From Pelomonas sp. Root1217 (GTDB taxonomy: Bacteria > Pseudomonadota > Gammaproteobacteria > Burkholderiales > Burkholderiaceae_C), in assembly GCF_001425705.1 (NCBI RefSeq), contig NZ_LMDC01000012.1, positions 3,402 to 67,401 on the forward strand: 64,000 nucleotides of DNA. Reading direction: 5' to 3'. The position numbers and the translations under genes are program-made. Shown here piece after piece: positions 34,986 through 43,932 of this stretch (position 1 is the first letter of the stretch; every line of letters starts with the position of its first letter). Under the pieces are notes generated by a model, which was not told the DNA's origin, searched no databases, and saw nothing but the letters and a program-made list of their open reading frames with translations.

Positions 34986-36551
34986 ATGAAGCTGCCACCC
35001 CTCTTCTCGACGCTCGCGCTGGCCCTGACCCTGAGCTGCGCTCCTGCCCACGCCGCCACCGGCCCGGGTGTCTCCTGGCAGGCCGCTGCGGCCGATGCCG
35101 ACATCGACCGCTACTTCGTCCAGGCCAAGGCCGAGAAGAAGCCAGTGCTGCTGTACTGGGGCGCGAAGTGGTGCCCGCCCTGCAACCAGCTCAAGGCGAC
35201 TCTCTTCAACCGCGCGGACTTCATCGAGCAGAGCAAGGCCTTCGTGGCCGTGGGCATCGACGGCGACGCGCCTGGTGCGCAAAAGCTCGGCACACGCTTC
35301 AAGGTGCGCGGCTACCCCACGCTGATCCTGTTCAACCCGGCTGGCAACGAGATCACCCGCCTGCCGGGCGAGGCCGACGCGGCGCAGGTCATGAAGGTGC
35401 TGCAGCTCGGCCTGTCCAGCGGCCGCCCGGTCAAGGCGGTGCTGGCCGATGCCCTCAATTCCAAATCCACGGGCAAGAAGCTCGGCGCCAACGAGTGGCG
35501 GCTGCTTGGCTTTTACGGCTGGGAGACCGACGAGCAGCAACTGCTGCCGGTGGAGCAGCGCCCGGCAACGCTGGCCCAGCTGGCCAAGGCCAGCGAGGGC
35601 GTCGACGCCGAAACGACGACGCGGCTGTGGCTGAAGTCCATCGGCGCGATGGCCGAGGGCAAGGTGGCCGATCCGGCCCAGTTGCCCAGGCTGCGCGCCG
35701 TACTGGCAGACGCGGCGCAGTCGCGCGCGCAGATGGATGTGCTGACCAACGAGGCGCCCGACCTCGTCAAGGCGCTCGCTGCGCAACCTGGCGAGGCGCG
35801 CAACACGCTCGTCACCGAGTTCGATGCGGCGCTGAAACGCCTCAACGAAGATGCCACGCTGTCCCGCGCCGACCGGCTGAACGCACTGCAGGCCCGCATC
35901 GATCTGGCGCGGCTGGACGCGGCCAAGGATGAGCCGAACCCGAAGGGCATCCCCGCCGCGCTGCTGGCCGAAGCCCGCGAGCAGGCCAGCCGCGCCAACC
36001 GCGAGATCACCGACGGCTACGAGCGCCAGGCCGTCGTCACAGAAGCCGCCCACCTGCTCGGCCGCGCCGGCCTGTGGAAGGAGAGCGACGATCTGCTGAA
36101 GTCGGCCCTGGCGCGCAGCCACTCGCCCTACTACCTGATGAGCCAGCTCGGCGGCAACGCGAAGAAACAGGGCCGCAAAGCCGACGCGCTGCGTTGGTAC
36201 GAGGAGGCCTTCAACAAGAGCGAGGGGCCTGCCACGCGGCTGCAGTGGGGCACGACCTACCTCGGCGCGCTGGTCGAGCTGTCGCCCGAGGACACGCCGC
36301 GCATCGAGAAGGCGGCAGCCCAGCTCTTCAGCGAGGCAGACAAGGACCCCGGCGCCTTCTACGAGCGCAGCGAGCGTTCATTGAAAAAGGTGGCGACCCT
36401 GCTGGGCGCGTGGAACCAGAGCCCGGTGCAAGCCGCCGCCGTGGGCAGGCTCAAGGCCCAGCTCGACGGCGTCTGCGGCAAGCTGGATGCCGCCGATGCC
36501 AAGGCCCGGTCGGCCTGCCAGGGGCTGATGAAGCCGGCCAGCAAGGCCTGA
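34986..36551 (+). CDS. periplasmic thioredoxin-domain protein with long helical C-terminus
   Basis: 521 residues with a signal peptide (ending PAHAA). A thioredoxin domain at about 45-150 has the CPPC active site (Cys63, Cys66) and the cis-Pro in VRGYPTLILF. The remaining 350 residues are Ala-rich and helical, TPR-like (ADALRWYEEAFNKSEGPATR). It is probably a periplasmic disulfide reductase or isomerase with a protein-interaction tail. The 173-bp upstream gap holds no recognisable element. Confidence 0.82.
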   Translation: MKLPPLFSTLALALTLSCAPAHAATGPGVSWQAAAADADIDRYFVQAKAEKKPVLLYWGAKWCPPCNQLKATLFNRADFIEQSKAFVAVGIDGDAPGAQKLGTRFKVRGYPTLILFNPAGNEITRLPGEADAAQVMKVLQLGLSSGRPVKAVLADALNSKSTGKKLGANEWRLLGFYGWETDEQQLLPVEQRPATLAQLAKASEGVDAETTTRLWLKSIGAMAEGKVADPAQLPRLRAVLADAAQSRAQMDVLTNEAPDLVKALAAQPGEARNTLVTEFDAALKRLNEDATLSRADRLNALQARIDLARLDAAKDEPNPKGIPAALLAEAREQASRANREITDGYERQAVVTEAAHLLGRAGLWKESDDLLKSALARSHSPYYLMSQLGGNAKKQGRKADALRWYEEAFNKSEGPATRLQWGTTYLGALVELSPEDTPRIEKAAAQLFSEADKDPGAFYERSERSLKKVATLLGAWNQSPVQAAAVGRLKAQLDGVCGKLDAADAKARSACQGLMKPASKA

Positions 36552-36554
36552 CCG

Positions 36555-36758
36555 CTAGGAATCAGAGAGCAGCGGGTCGCGCCGCAGGTCGGCGTCCACG
36601 TCCATCAGCACGCTGGCCAGTTCCAGCGTGCGCCACAGCCCTTCGGGCATGGCCAGGATGGCCTCGGGGGTGCGCGCCTGGCTGACCCAGGCACCGATCT
36701 CGGCATGCTGCTCGGCAGTCAGCAGGCAACGGTCACGCATCTCGTCGAGTGTCTGCAC
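36555..36758 (-). CDS. small uncharacterised protein (67 aa)
   Basis: 67 residues starting with GTG after an AAAGG site. The sequence is acidic and helical (LTAEQHAEIGAWV, GLWRTLELASVLMDVDADL) with a single Cys. It has no known domain, and its GC3 and composition are gene-like. It converges with the thioredoxin gene 3 bp away. Confidence 0.5.
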   Translation of the reverse strand: MQTLDEMRDRCLLTAEQHAEIGAWVSQARTPEAILAMPEGLWRTLELASVLMDVDADLRRDPLLSDS

Positions 36759-36829
36759 GCTCAGCCTTTCATTGCGGCACGGTCGCCATCGTGGGATAGG
36801 AATCTAAGCCAGGCCCGCGACTTCAGGCA

Positions 36830-36961
36830 TCATTTTTTTCGCGTCTTGGCCGGCGGAGGCGGCGTCTTGGCCACATCGCCGATGACCGTCTTGAGCGGGC
36901 AGACCCGGAAAGCCGGGCACTTGGCGCAGCCGACAACGGCAGCGATCGGGCAGAGGGTCAT
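36830..36961 (-). CDS. 43-residue four-cysteine protein
   Basis: This short ORF reads MTLCPIAAVVGCAKCPAFR and continues VCPLKTVIGD, then a Pro/Lys tail. The cysteines at 4, 12, 15 and 21 (C-x7-C-x2-C-x5-C) form a compact motif suitable for a metal site or Fe-S cluster, and codon use is strongly GC3. The start at 36961 was chosen because the frame upstream becomes low-quality. Its function is unknown. Confidence 0.55.
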   Translation of the reverse strand: MTLCPIAAVVGCAKCPAFRVCPLKTVIGDVAKTPPPPAKTRKK

Positions 36962-37017
36962 GGCTGGCGTTCCGGCGGGCTGAGGGATTGCGGCCCAGCA
37001 TACGCCGCCGCGGCCCG

Positions 37018-37179
37018 TCAGGCCGTGATGCCCGTGCGAAAGGCGGCGATGAAGTCCGCCGCGGCGCGTGGCACCCAGGCCGGCCTGCCGGTCGTCGCCA
37101 GCGTAGACAGGGCCTGAAGCCACCCACGCGCGCTTTCCCGCCGCTCGCGCGGCTGCCTCAGCCACTCATCCCGGCTCAC
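37018..37179 (-). CDS. small uncharacterised protein (53 aa, GTG start)
   Basis: The frame from GTG at 37179 (VSRDEWLRQPRERRES) to the stop at 37018 has gene-like GC3 and a helical C-terminus (WVPRAAADFIAAFRTGI). No domain was recognised and no clear ribosome-binding site is visible. It may be real or a remnant. It is divergent from the S33 peptidase operon. Confidence 0.35.
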   Translation of the reverse strand: MSRDEWLRQPRERRESARGWLQALSTLATTGRPAWVPRAAADFIAAFRTGITA

Positions 37180-37241
37180 CGCGGCAGGCCGCCGCCCGGG
37201 CCGGATACTGCTTGCCACTGCAACGACAAGAAGAGATTGGC

Positions 37242-38702
37242 ATGCGTGATTGGCGAGGACGCCTGCTGGCCCTGCTGACAATGGCCGGCCTGTGCACGGT
37301 GGCGGCCGCAGGGCCGCTCAAGCCCTGCCGCATCGACGGCATCCCCAACGAGCTGCAATGCGGCAGCCTGCAGCGCCCGCTGGACCCGGCCCGGCCGGAC
37401 GGCGTGAAGATCGACATCCACTACGTCGTGGTGCCCGCGCTGGCGCGCAACAAGCAGCCCGACGCCGTGCTGCTGCTGGCCGGCGGGCCTGGCCAGAGTG
37501 CGATCAAGGTGGCTGCGCGCGTGCTGCCGCGCCTGTCCAGGCTGAACAACCGCCGCGACCTTGTCTTCATCGACCAGCGCGGCACCGGCCGCTCGGCGCC
37601 GCTGGACTGCCCCGACGACAGCAAGCTCTCCGTCGCCGAGCAGCTCGAGCCCAGTGCGCAGATGCGCCGCATCGACGAATGCCGCGCCGAGCTGGAAAAA
37701 CTGCCTTACGGCAAGGACGGCGGCCTGCGCTTCTTCACGACGACCATCGCGATGCAGGACATGGACGCCGTGCGCGAGCAGCTGGGGGTGCCGCAGTGGA
37801 ATCTCGTCGGTGCCAGTTACGGCACGCGCGCCGCGGTGGAGTACCTGCGCCTGTTCCCCACCAAGGTCCGCCGCACCGTCATCGACGGCGTCGCGCCGCC
37901 GGACATGATCCTGCCGGCCAGTTTCTCCACCGACGGCCAGGCGGCGCTGGACAAGCTCTTCCAGGCCCACGCCAAGACCCACCCCGAGCTGCGCGCCGAC
38001 TGGCAGAAGCTGCTGGCCTCGCTGCCGCGCCAGGTCAATGTGCAGCAACCGCTGACCGGCGTGCCCGAGCGCTTCACCGTGGACCGCGAGTTGGTGATGC
38101 GCTCCGTGCGCGGGCCGCTCTACCAGCCCGCCCTGGCGGCAGCCCTGCCCGCCGCCATCCACGCGGCGGCCAGCGACGGCAACTTCGCCAGCCTCTTCGG
38201 CCTGACGACGGCCTTTGGCTCCAGCCCCTCCATGCGCCTGGCCATGGGCATGCATTTCTCGGTCATGTGTGCGGAGGACGTGCCCCGCATAGCCGAGGCG
38301 AAGGACACGCCGGGCGCGGACTTCCGCACCATCGACGCCGAGATGTACGCCCGCGTCTGCAAGACCTGGCCACGCGGCGACGTGGCGGCGGACTTCTACA
38401 GGATGCCGCCTGCACCCAGCCCGGTCCTTGTGCTGAGCGGCGGCGCCGACCCCGCCACGCCGCCACGCCATGGCGAGCATGTCGCCAAGGCCTTGGGCGC
38501 CGGCCATCCGGAGCGCGTGCAGCACGTGGTCGTTGCCGAGGCGGGCCACGGCGTCATGGCCGTGGGCTGCATGCGTGACCTGATGTTCCGCTTCATCGAC
38601 GCCAAGCAGGACGAGGCCGCCCTGCCCCAGGACGCCGCCTGCGCGACGCGCATTCCGCGACCCGTCGCCTTCCAGCCGGTTCAGGGAGGGGCCGCTCAAT
38701 GA
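37242..38702 (+). CDS. secreted alpha/beta hydrolase, S33 tripeptidyl-peptidase-like
   Basis: 486 residues with a signal peptide (ending TVAAAG). The core reads VLLLAGGPGQSA (oxyanion region), FIDQRGTGRSAPLDC and nucleophile NLVGASYGTRAAVEYL. A TAP-like C-terminal domain carries LSGGADPATPP (acid) and EAGHGVMAVGC (His). These are features of exported prolyl or tripeptidyl aminopeptidases. The start at 37242 follows AAGAAGAG. It overlaps the ABC ATPase gene by 4 bp, so it belongs to the same operon. Confidence 0.85.
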   Translation: MRDWRGRLLALLTMAGLCTVAAAGPLKPCRIDGIPNELQCGSLQRPLDPARPDGVKIDIHYVVVPALARNKQPDAVLLLAGGPGQSAIKVAARVLPRLSRLNNRRDLVFIDQRGTGRSAPLDCPDDSKLSVAEQLEPSAQMRRIDECRAELEKLPYGKDGGLRFFTTTIAMQDMDAVREQLGVPQWNLVGASYGTRAAVEYLRLFPTKVRRTVIDGVAPPDMILPASFSTDGQAALDKLFQAHAKTHPELRADWQKLLASLPRQVNVQQPLTGVPERFTVDRELVMRSVRGPLYQPALAAALPAAIHAAASDGNFASLFGLTTAFGSSPSMRLAMGMHFSVMCAEDVPRIAEAKDTPGADFRTIDAEMYARVCKTWPRGDVAADFYRMPPAPSPVLVLSGGADPATPPRHGEHVAKALGAGHPERVQHVVVAEAGHGVMAVGCMRDLMFRFIDAKQDEAALPQDAACATRIPRPVAFQPVQGGAAQ

Positions 38703-39493
38703 TCGACATCCAGGATGTTCACAAGCAGTTCACGGCCCAGAGCGGCGGCAGCCTCTTCAAGCGCCGGAACTCCAAAGACAGCAAGCGCGTCGTGCACGCG
38801 GTACAGGGCGTCAGCGTCAAGGCCGCCAACGGCCGCATCACCGGCCTGCTGGGCGCCAATGGCGCCGGCAAGACGACGACGCTGCGCATGCTGGCCGGCC
38901 TGTTCCCGCCGGACGCCGGTCACATCAGCGTGGACGGCATTGCCGTGCAGGACGCGCCGCTGAAGGCCTTGTCGCGCATGGGCATCCTCGGCGATGCCCA
39001 TGGCCTGTACCCGCGCCTGTCGGCGCGCGAGAACATCGTCTACTTCGGCCGCCTGCAGGGCATGAGTCCCGATGCCGCCAACGCGCGTGCCGAGGAACTC
39101 GCCAAGCTGCTCGACATGGGCAGCATCCTGGACCGCCGCGCCGACGGCTTCAGTCAAGGCGAGCGCATGAAGACAGCCCTGGCCCGTGCCCTCGTGCACG
39201 ACCCCGCCAACATCGTGCTCGACGAGCCCACCAACGGCCTGGACGTGCTGGCCACCCGCGCCTTGCGCGAGGCGCTGCGCTGGCTGCGCAGCCCCGAAGG
39301 CGGCGCCAAGTGCATCGTCTTCTCGACCCACATCATGCAGGAGGTGGAACACCTCTGCGACGAGGTCGTCGTCGTGTCCAAGGGGCGCAGCGTGGCCCAT
39401 GGCAGCGTGCCGCAGCTGCTGGAACTGGCCGGCGAATCGCGTTTCGAGGACGCCTTCGTCAAGCTCGCATTTCCGGAAGAGGTGGCGGCATGA
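38699..39493 (+). CDS. ABC transporter ATP-binding protein (NatA type)
   Basis: 264 residues. Walker A is GLLGANGAGKTTTLRML. The signature loop reads GFSQGERMKTALARAL, a variant of the usual LSGGQ. Walker B is IVLDEPTNGLDVLATRAL, and the switch His lies in FSTHIMQEVEHLCDEVVV. It resembles the ATPase of Na+/drug ABC-2 exporters and pairs with the following permease through an ATGA overlap. Confidence 0.9.
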   Translation: MIDIQDVHKQFTAQSGGSLFKRRNSKDSKRVVHAVQGVSVKAANGRITGLLGANGAGKTTTLRMLAGLFPPDAGHISVDGIAVQDAPLKALSRMGILGDAHGLYPRLSARENIVYFGRLQGMSPDAANARAEELAKLLDMGSILDRRADGFSQGERMKTALARALVHDPANIVLDEPTNGLDVLATRALREALRWLRSPEGGAKCIVFSTHIMQEVEHLCDEVVVVSKGRSVAHGSVPQLLELAGESRFEDAFVKLAFPEEVAA

Positions 39494-40653
39494 AACAAGC
39501 ACTGATCGTTTTTGTCAAAGAGCTCAGCGACGCGCTTCGCGACCGGCGCACGCTGCTGCGTCTGCTGATCCCAGCGGTTCTGATGGGGCCGCTGCTGCTG
39601 ATGGCGCTTTCAGGCCTGATCGCGTCGCTCGAGGAGCGCGCCGACAAGCGCGAGGTGCTGGCCGTTGGCATCGACACCGCGCCAACGCTGAAGAACTTCA
39701 TCGAGCGCCAGACCTACACGCTCAAGGCCGCGCCCGAGGACTACGAGGCCCGGCTGCGCGCCACCACGCTGCTGGAGCCGGTGCTCGTCGTGCCCAAGGA
39801 CTTCGAAGCCAAACTGCTGGCCGGCGAGGCGCCGACGGTGGAGGTGGTGAGCGACAGCGCCAACCAGCGGGCCAATGCCGGCGTTGGTGCCATCAAGAGC
39901 CTGCTCTGGGGCTTCAACCGCGAACGCTCAACGCTCAACCTCGCGATGCGCGGCGTATCCACCGAGCTGCTCGAACCCGTCGACATCCAGGACCGCGACC
40001 TTGCCAGCGCCCAGGCGCGTGCCGCGCGGCTGACCGGCATCATCCCGATGTTCATCATCATGGCCGTGCTCTACGGCGCGCTGACCGCGGCGCTGGACAG
40101 CACGGCGGGTGAGCGCGAGCGCGGCTCGCTGGAGCCGCTCTTGATGAACCCGGCGCCACACGGTGCCATCGTGACCGGCAAATGGGGCGCCGTGGCGCTG
40201 CTGGGCATGGCGGTGGCGCTGCTGTCCTCGTTGAGCTTCGTGCCGGCGCAGTGGCTGCTCAAGAGCGATGTGCTGCAGGCCCAGTTCAGCTTTGGCGGGC
40301 CCGAGGTGCTGGCCTTCTGGCTGCTGCAGATCCCGCTGGCCGCCGGCCTGTCGGCTCTGTTGATGGCCTTGGCCATCCGCTCCAAGACCTTCAAGGAAGC
40401 CCAGGCCGGCAGCACCCTGGTCATCACCGCCGTCACCTTGATGCCCATGGTCAGCCTGCTCAACCCGGGTGGCGAGGCGGCCTGGTACTACTGGGTGCCA
40501 GGCCTTGCGCAGAACACGCTGATGATGGCCGTGCTCAAGGGCGAGGCGCTGCGCTGGAGCCAGGTCATGCCGGGCGTCGTCGTTGGTTTTGCGCTGGCGG
40601 CCGTAGCCCTGCTTTACGTGGCCCGCTCGATGCGGGCGGCGGTGGCGCGCTAA
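39490..40653 (+). CDS. ABC-2-type permease (NatB type)
   Basis: 387 residues: one N-terminal transmembrane helix, a large extracytoplasmic domain (about 45-180), then five helices beginning at LTGIIPMFIIMAVLYGAL. The second part includes the conserved cytoplasmic STAGERERGSLEPLLMNP motif of ABC-2 exporters. It is the membrane partner of the upstream ATPase. The exported substrate (ion, lipid or peptide) is not evident, but coupling to a secreted peptidase is notable. Confidence 0.9.
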   Translation: MKQALIVFVKELSDALRDRRTLLRLLIPAVLMGPLLLMALSGLIASLEERADKREVLAVGIDTAPTLKNFIERQTYTLKAAPEDYEARLRATTLLEPVLVVPKDFEAKLLAGEAPTVEVVSDSANQRANAGVGAIKSLLWGFNRERSTLNLAMRGVSTELLEPVDIQDRDLASAQARAARLTGIIPMFIIMAVLYGALTAALDSTAGERERGSLEPLLMNPAPHGAIVTGKWGAVALLGMAVALLSSLSFVPAQWLLKSDVLQAQFSFGGPEVLAFWLLQIPLAAGLSALLMALAIRSKTFKEAQAGSTLVITAVTLMPMVSLLNPGGEAAWYYWVPGLAQNTLMMAVLKGEALRWSQVMPGVVVGFALAAVALLYVARSMRAAVAR

Positions 40654-40665
40654 GCTGCGCGCCGC

Positions 40666-41181
40666 ATGAAACCCATCGTCACCCTCGCCGCCATGGCGCT
40701 GCTGCTGTCCGGCTGCACCAGCTTCAAAAGCTTCACCGCCTTCGAAGCCGCCACGCCGCCGGACTACAGCGGGCCCACGGTCAACGTCGCCGATCAGGTC
40801 ACGGCAATAAGCCCACAGCGGCTGCACGTCTTCGAGATGACCGAGGTCGACGGGCGGCGACTTTCCAGCAGCAGCATGGCCAGCGCGCGGGCCGGACAGG
40901 GCAACGCCATGACGCTGGCGCCGGTGGCGCTGACCAACGAACTGCCGCCGCAGTCCGCGCGGGTGCGACTGCAGGCCGCAACCCAGTACGCCTCACCGCT
41001 GGTCGCGATGTCGAACCCGAGCTGCCGCACCGTGGGTGACGTGAGCTTCACGCCGCAGGACGGTAAGCGCTACACCGTTGCCGGCCACATCGCCGCCGAC
41101 CGCTGCGAAGTCTGGATCGAGGAGATGGCGACCGGGCAGGTCGTCACAGAGAAGCTCACTGGCCCGGGCACCGAACGCTAA
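40666..41181 (+). CDS. lipoprotein of unknown function
   Basis: 171 residues with a lipobox (LLLSGCTS, Cys about 17). The mature part is soluble and beta-rich, with two cysteines (CRTVGD and DRCEVWIEE) likely to form a disulfide. It starts 12 bp after the NatB-type permease and is probably the last gene of that operon. No domain was recognised. Its stop overlaps the convergent gene by 4 bp. Confidence 0.7.
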   Translation: MKPIVTLAAMALLLSGCTSFKSFTAFEAATPPDYSGPTVNVADQVTAISPQRLHVFEMTEVDGRRLSSSSMASARAGQGNAMTLAPVALTNELPPQSARVRLQAATQYASPLVAMSNPSCRTVGDVSFTPQDGKRYTVAGHIAADRCEVWIEEMATGQVVTEKLTGPGTER

Positions 41182-41684
41182 CCCAGCCGTCGAGCGGCCG
41201 CCTTGAGCAAGGCCCGCGAATACCAGCGGTGAAAGCCCAGCAGGGCGTGGAAGACCCGGCCGAAGCGCGGCTCGCCGCCAGGCTCGCGGCGGCGCGGCAC
41301 GACGGCTGAGCCGAACCACAGCGTGGTACCCGCCGCACCCGCCTCGGCCTTGAACCAGGAGCGCGTGGCGCCGCTGTCCTCGTGCATCAGCAGCTCGTCG
41401 GGCCTGCGCGCCTCGATGGTCCAGACCGCCAGGCGCTCGCCCTCGCCCTGTGCCACCGCGCGCGCCATCGCGTCGCTGGAGGGGCGGCCGAACAGTGCGA
41501 TCAGCGCGCGCTCGACCTTGAAGAGGCGCGTCGTGTAGAAAGCCTCGACGAACTCGGCGAGGGTCACGGTGCGCGGGAACTTCAGCATGTAGGCATCGGC
41601 AAAGGCGCCACGCTCGGCGGCGAGGCGAGCCAGCAGGCTGTCGGCGGGAACAGGCGTGTCCAGGGGCATGTCCAAGGGCGTCAT
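41178..41684 (-). CDS. uncharacterised protein (168 aa)
   Basis: A soluble protein without a signal peptide. It contains FVEAFYTTRLFKVERALI, then WTIEARRPDELLMHEDSGAT and TLWFGSAVVPRRR. The pattern of a helix followed by antiparallel strands resembles START/SRPBCC-like folds, but the family is not certain. An in-frame ATG five codons in (MPLDTPV) is an alternative start. It stands between the NatAB operon and a DUF4892-like gene. Confidence 0.6.
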   Translation of the reverse strand: MTPLDMPLDTPVPADSLLARLAAERGAFADAYMLKFPRTVTLAEFVEAFYTTRLFKVERALIALFGRPSSDAMARAVAQGEGERLAVWTIEARRPDELLMHEDSGATRSWFKAEAGAAGTTLWFGSAVVPRRREPGGEPRFGRVFHALLGFHRWYSRALLKAAARRLG

Positions 41685-41718
41685 GGGCGCGAGCGTAAAC
41701 GCCCTAGGCCGCAGCCGG

Positions 41719-42759
41719 TCACTTCAGGCCATCGAGCAGCGATTTGCGCAGCGTCGCCTCGTCGGCAATGCCCTGGTGGCGGCGCATCAGTTGGCCGTCC
41801 TGGAACGTGAAGAAGGTCGGCAGGCCGCTGACGCCGTACTGGACGGCGAACTCGTTGCCGCTGACCGACGTCCAGGGCTGGAAGGCCACGCGAACAAAGC
41901 TCACGCCCTTGGGCGACTCGTGCTGGGCCAGCGCGTTAAAGGTCGGGTTGGCCCTCACGCAATAGCCGCAACCCGGCTCATGGGAGCTCAGCTGCAACAC
42001 CACCCAACCCTTCGTGTTGCGCACGAAGGCGCCGAGTTCGGCCGGCGCCACCTCCTTGACGAAGGGGTTGGGCGCCGGTGCCGATGCGGGAGGTTGCGGG
42101 CTCGGGGCCACGCGGCCAGGTGGCGGCGGCAGCGGCGCGTCGGCGGCTGGCGCGCGCTGGGCGTCGATGTAAGCCAGCAGCGGGCCGCGGTCCAACTGGG
42201 GTGCGCTGACGGTCTTGATGACGGAGGCATAGCCGGCGTGCGCCGCACCCACGCGGATGGCCACGACGGCGTCGGCGCGGTGGCCGATCAGGTACATGCC
42301 GCGGTCGCCGAAGTAGTTCCACGTCAGCTTCTTGGCCAGGTCCAGTTCGTGGAACCAGTAGACGCCTGCGTCCTCGGCGCCATCGGGCGACCTGCAGGGT
42401 ATGTCGCAGATGGTGACCAGCTCGAAGCCCTGGTCGCGCAGCAGGCCGGCGTAGTGGCGGGCAATCAACAACGGGCTGTCGTCGGCCTCGTGCCTGTACT
42501 GCACCAGGCTCACCGCGCCCTCGTAAGGCAGGCGCACGCGGCTGGTGCGGTTGCCGCCCTTGGCACGCTCGGGCGGGCTGATGGGCAGGGCGCCCGCTTC
42601 CAGCGGGTTGTCATAACGGCCCAATGCCTTGGCGCGCGGATAGGGCCGCAGCTCGTCGACCGCCGCCTGGGCGCTGGCGACGCTCAACAGCAAGGCGATG
42701 GCGCCCAACAGGCGGCGCGAAGCCCGCACCGTGGCACGGTGATGTGGTTCGGATCTCAT
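41719..42759 (-). CDS. exported DUF4892-like protein with C-terminal thioredoxin domain
   Basis: 346 residues with a signal peptide (ending SAQAA). Residues about 34-200 resemble the DUF4892 region of the two OmpA proteins at 50845-52925: a strand pair, then LLIARHYAGLLRDQGFELV, a CDIPC pair, and VVAIRVGAAHAGY. A Pro-rich linker leads to a thioredoxin-like domain with CGYC (Cys264, Cys267) and the cis-Pro in VSGLPTFFTF. The start at 42759 follows GGGAGAG. It may reduce or isomerise disulfides near the outer membrane; this is inference. Confidence 0.65.
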   Translation of the reverse strand: MRSEPHHRATVRASRRLLGAIALLLSVASAQAAVDELRPYPRAKALGRYDNPLEAGALPISPPERAKGGNRTSRVRLPYEGAVSLVQYRHEADDSPLLIARHYAGLLRDQGFELVTICDIPCRSPDGAEDAGVYWFHELDLAKKLTWNYFGDRGMYLIGHRADAVVAIRVGAAHAGYASVIKTVSAPQLDRGPLLAYIDAQRAPAADAPLPPPPGRVAPSPQPPASAPAPNPFVKEVAPAELGAFVRNTKGWVVLQLSSHEPGCGYCVRANPTFNALAQHESPKGVSFVRVAFQPWTSVSGNEFAVQYGVSGLPTFFTFQDGQLMRRHQGIADEATLRKSLLDGLK

Positions 42760-42855
42760 GTCTCTCCCTGACTTCAAACCCACGTCAAGCGCGGGCGCGG
42801 CAGTCTAGGAGGCCGACGGAGGCGCAAGCCCGCGCAAGTCGTTACGACCTGTTTG

Positions 42856-43119
42856 CTAGGGGGCCGGCGGCGCGGTTTCGCGCTCCATCCAGCCCAGCCA
42901 GCGCATCGCCTGCTCGCGGCTGTCGCCGCACATCTCCTCGTGCGGCAGCAGCGATCCGCACACTGCGGGGCGCTCGGGCCGGCCAAAGATGCGGCAGCGG
43001 TCCTCTTCATCGAGCTGCACGCAGCGCACGCCGGCCGGCTTGCCATTCGGGTGGCCGGGGATGGGCGAGCTGATCGACGGGGCGATGCAGCAGGCGGCGC
43101 AGTGAGGGCGGCAGTCCAT
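42856..43119 (-). CDS. YkgJ-family cysteine-cluster protein
   Basis: 87 residues with the CxxCC motif (CRPHCAACC at the N-terminus), then [17 protein letters not shown] and [10 protein letters not shown]. This arrangement defines the YkgJ (zinc- or Fe-S-binding) family of unknown role. The start at 43119 gives the canonical N-terminal MDC. It is divergent from the cytochrome b561 operon, 76 bp apart. Confidence 0.85.
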   Translation of the reverse strand: MDCRPHCAACCIAPSISSPIPGHPNGKPAGVRCVQLDEEDRCRIFGRPERPAVCGSLLPHEEMCGDSREQAMRWLGWMERETAPPAP

Positions 43120-43195
43120 GGCCGCGATTGTCCGGCCGGCTTCAGAAAACCCTAAGCCGGCGCCAGCAGCATGGCGCCAACCCAAGGAGGCCAAC

Positions 43196-43921
43196 ATGGA
43201 CACACCCCTGAACGACACGCCATCCGCCAACCCGCCCGCGACTGTCACGCAGCCATTGTGGGACGCGCCGGTACGCCTGCTGCACGCCCTGATGGCGCTG
43301 AGCACGGCCGGCGCCTGGCTGACCGCCGAGGCCGACGGCTGGCGGGCCGTGCACATCAGCTTCGGCCTGACGCTGGCGGGCGCCATGGTGCTACGCCTGC
43401 TGTGGGGCTTCGTCGGCACGCCGCCCGCACGCTTCACGAGCTTCGTGCGCGGGCCGGCGGCCGTAGCCGCCCATTTGCGCGAGCTGCTGGCGGGCCGGGC
43501 GCGGCCCCACGCCGGCCACAACCCGGCTGGCGGCTGGGCCGTGCTGGCGTTGCTTGGCACCGGCTTGCTCGCCGCCGGTAGCGGCTGGCTGGCCTGGCAG
43601 GGCGGCGAAGACTGGGAAGAAGTGCACGAGGCCCTGGCCAACGGGCTGCTGGTGCTCGCCGGCGTGCACGTGGCGGCGGTGCTGCTGACGAGCTGGCAGG
43701 CGCGCGACCGCCTGGTGCCGGCGATGCTGACCGGGCGCAAGGCGGTGCCGGCCGGCACGCCGCCGACGCGGGTCATGCACCGCAGCTTGGCTGTGGCCGT
43801 GCTGGTCGCCCTGCTGGGCTTCTGGGCCTGGAGCCTGGGACCGACCTCGCCGTGGCAGGACGCCGACACGGCGGCCCATGGCGAAGGGCGGCATCATCAC
43901 GAACGAGACCACGACGACTGA
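43196..43921 (+). CDS. cytochrome b561-family membrane protein with His-rich tail
   Basis: 241 residues after a strong AAGGAGG site. Four transmembrane helices carry candidate haem-b ligands: His in [10 protein letters not shown], in RAVHISFGL and in [12 protein letters not shown] Trp-Gly-rich loop ([14 protein letters not shown]) is typical of Ni-hydrogenase-type/b561 cytochromes. The C-terminal tail ([14 protein letters not shown]) could bind metal. It lies directly upstream of a two-component pair (11 bp), suggesting shared regulation of membrane electron flow. Confidence 0.82.
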   Translation: MDTPLNDTPSANPPATVTQPLWDAPVRLLHALMALSTAGAWLTAEADGWRAVHISFGLTLAGAMVLRLLWGFVGTPPARFTSFVRGPAAVAAHLRELLAGRARPHAGHNPAGGWAVLALLGTGLLAAGSGWLAWQGGEDWEEVHEALANGLLVLAGVHVAAVLLTSWQARDRLVPAMLTGRKAVPAGTPPTRVMHRSLAVAVLVALLGFWAWSLGPTSPWQDADTAAHGEGRHHHERDHDD

Positions 43922-43932
43922 CCCTAGACCAG

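Noticed and set aside
37180-37281. Longer ATG start at 37281 for the small ORF ending at 37018
   Set aside because: It would overlap the S33 peptidase start region on the other strand, and the extra residues look unlike protein; the GTG at 37179 was used.
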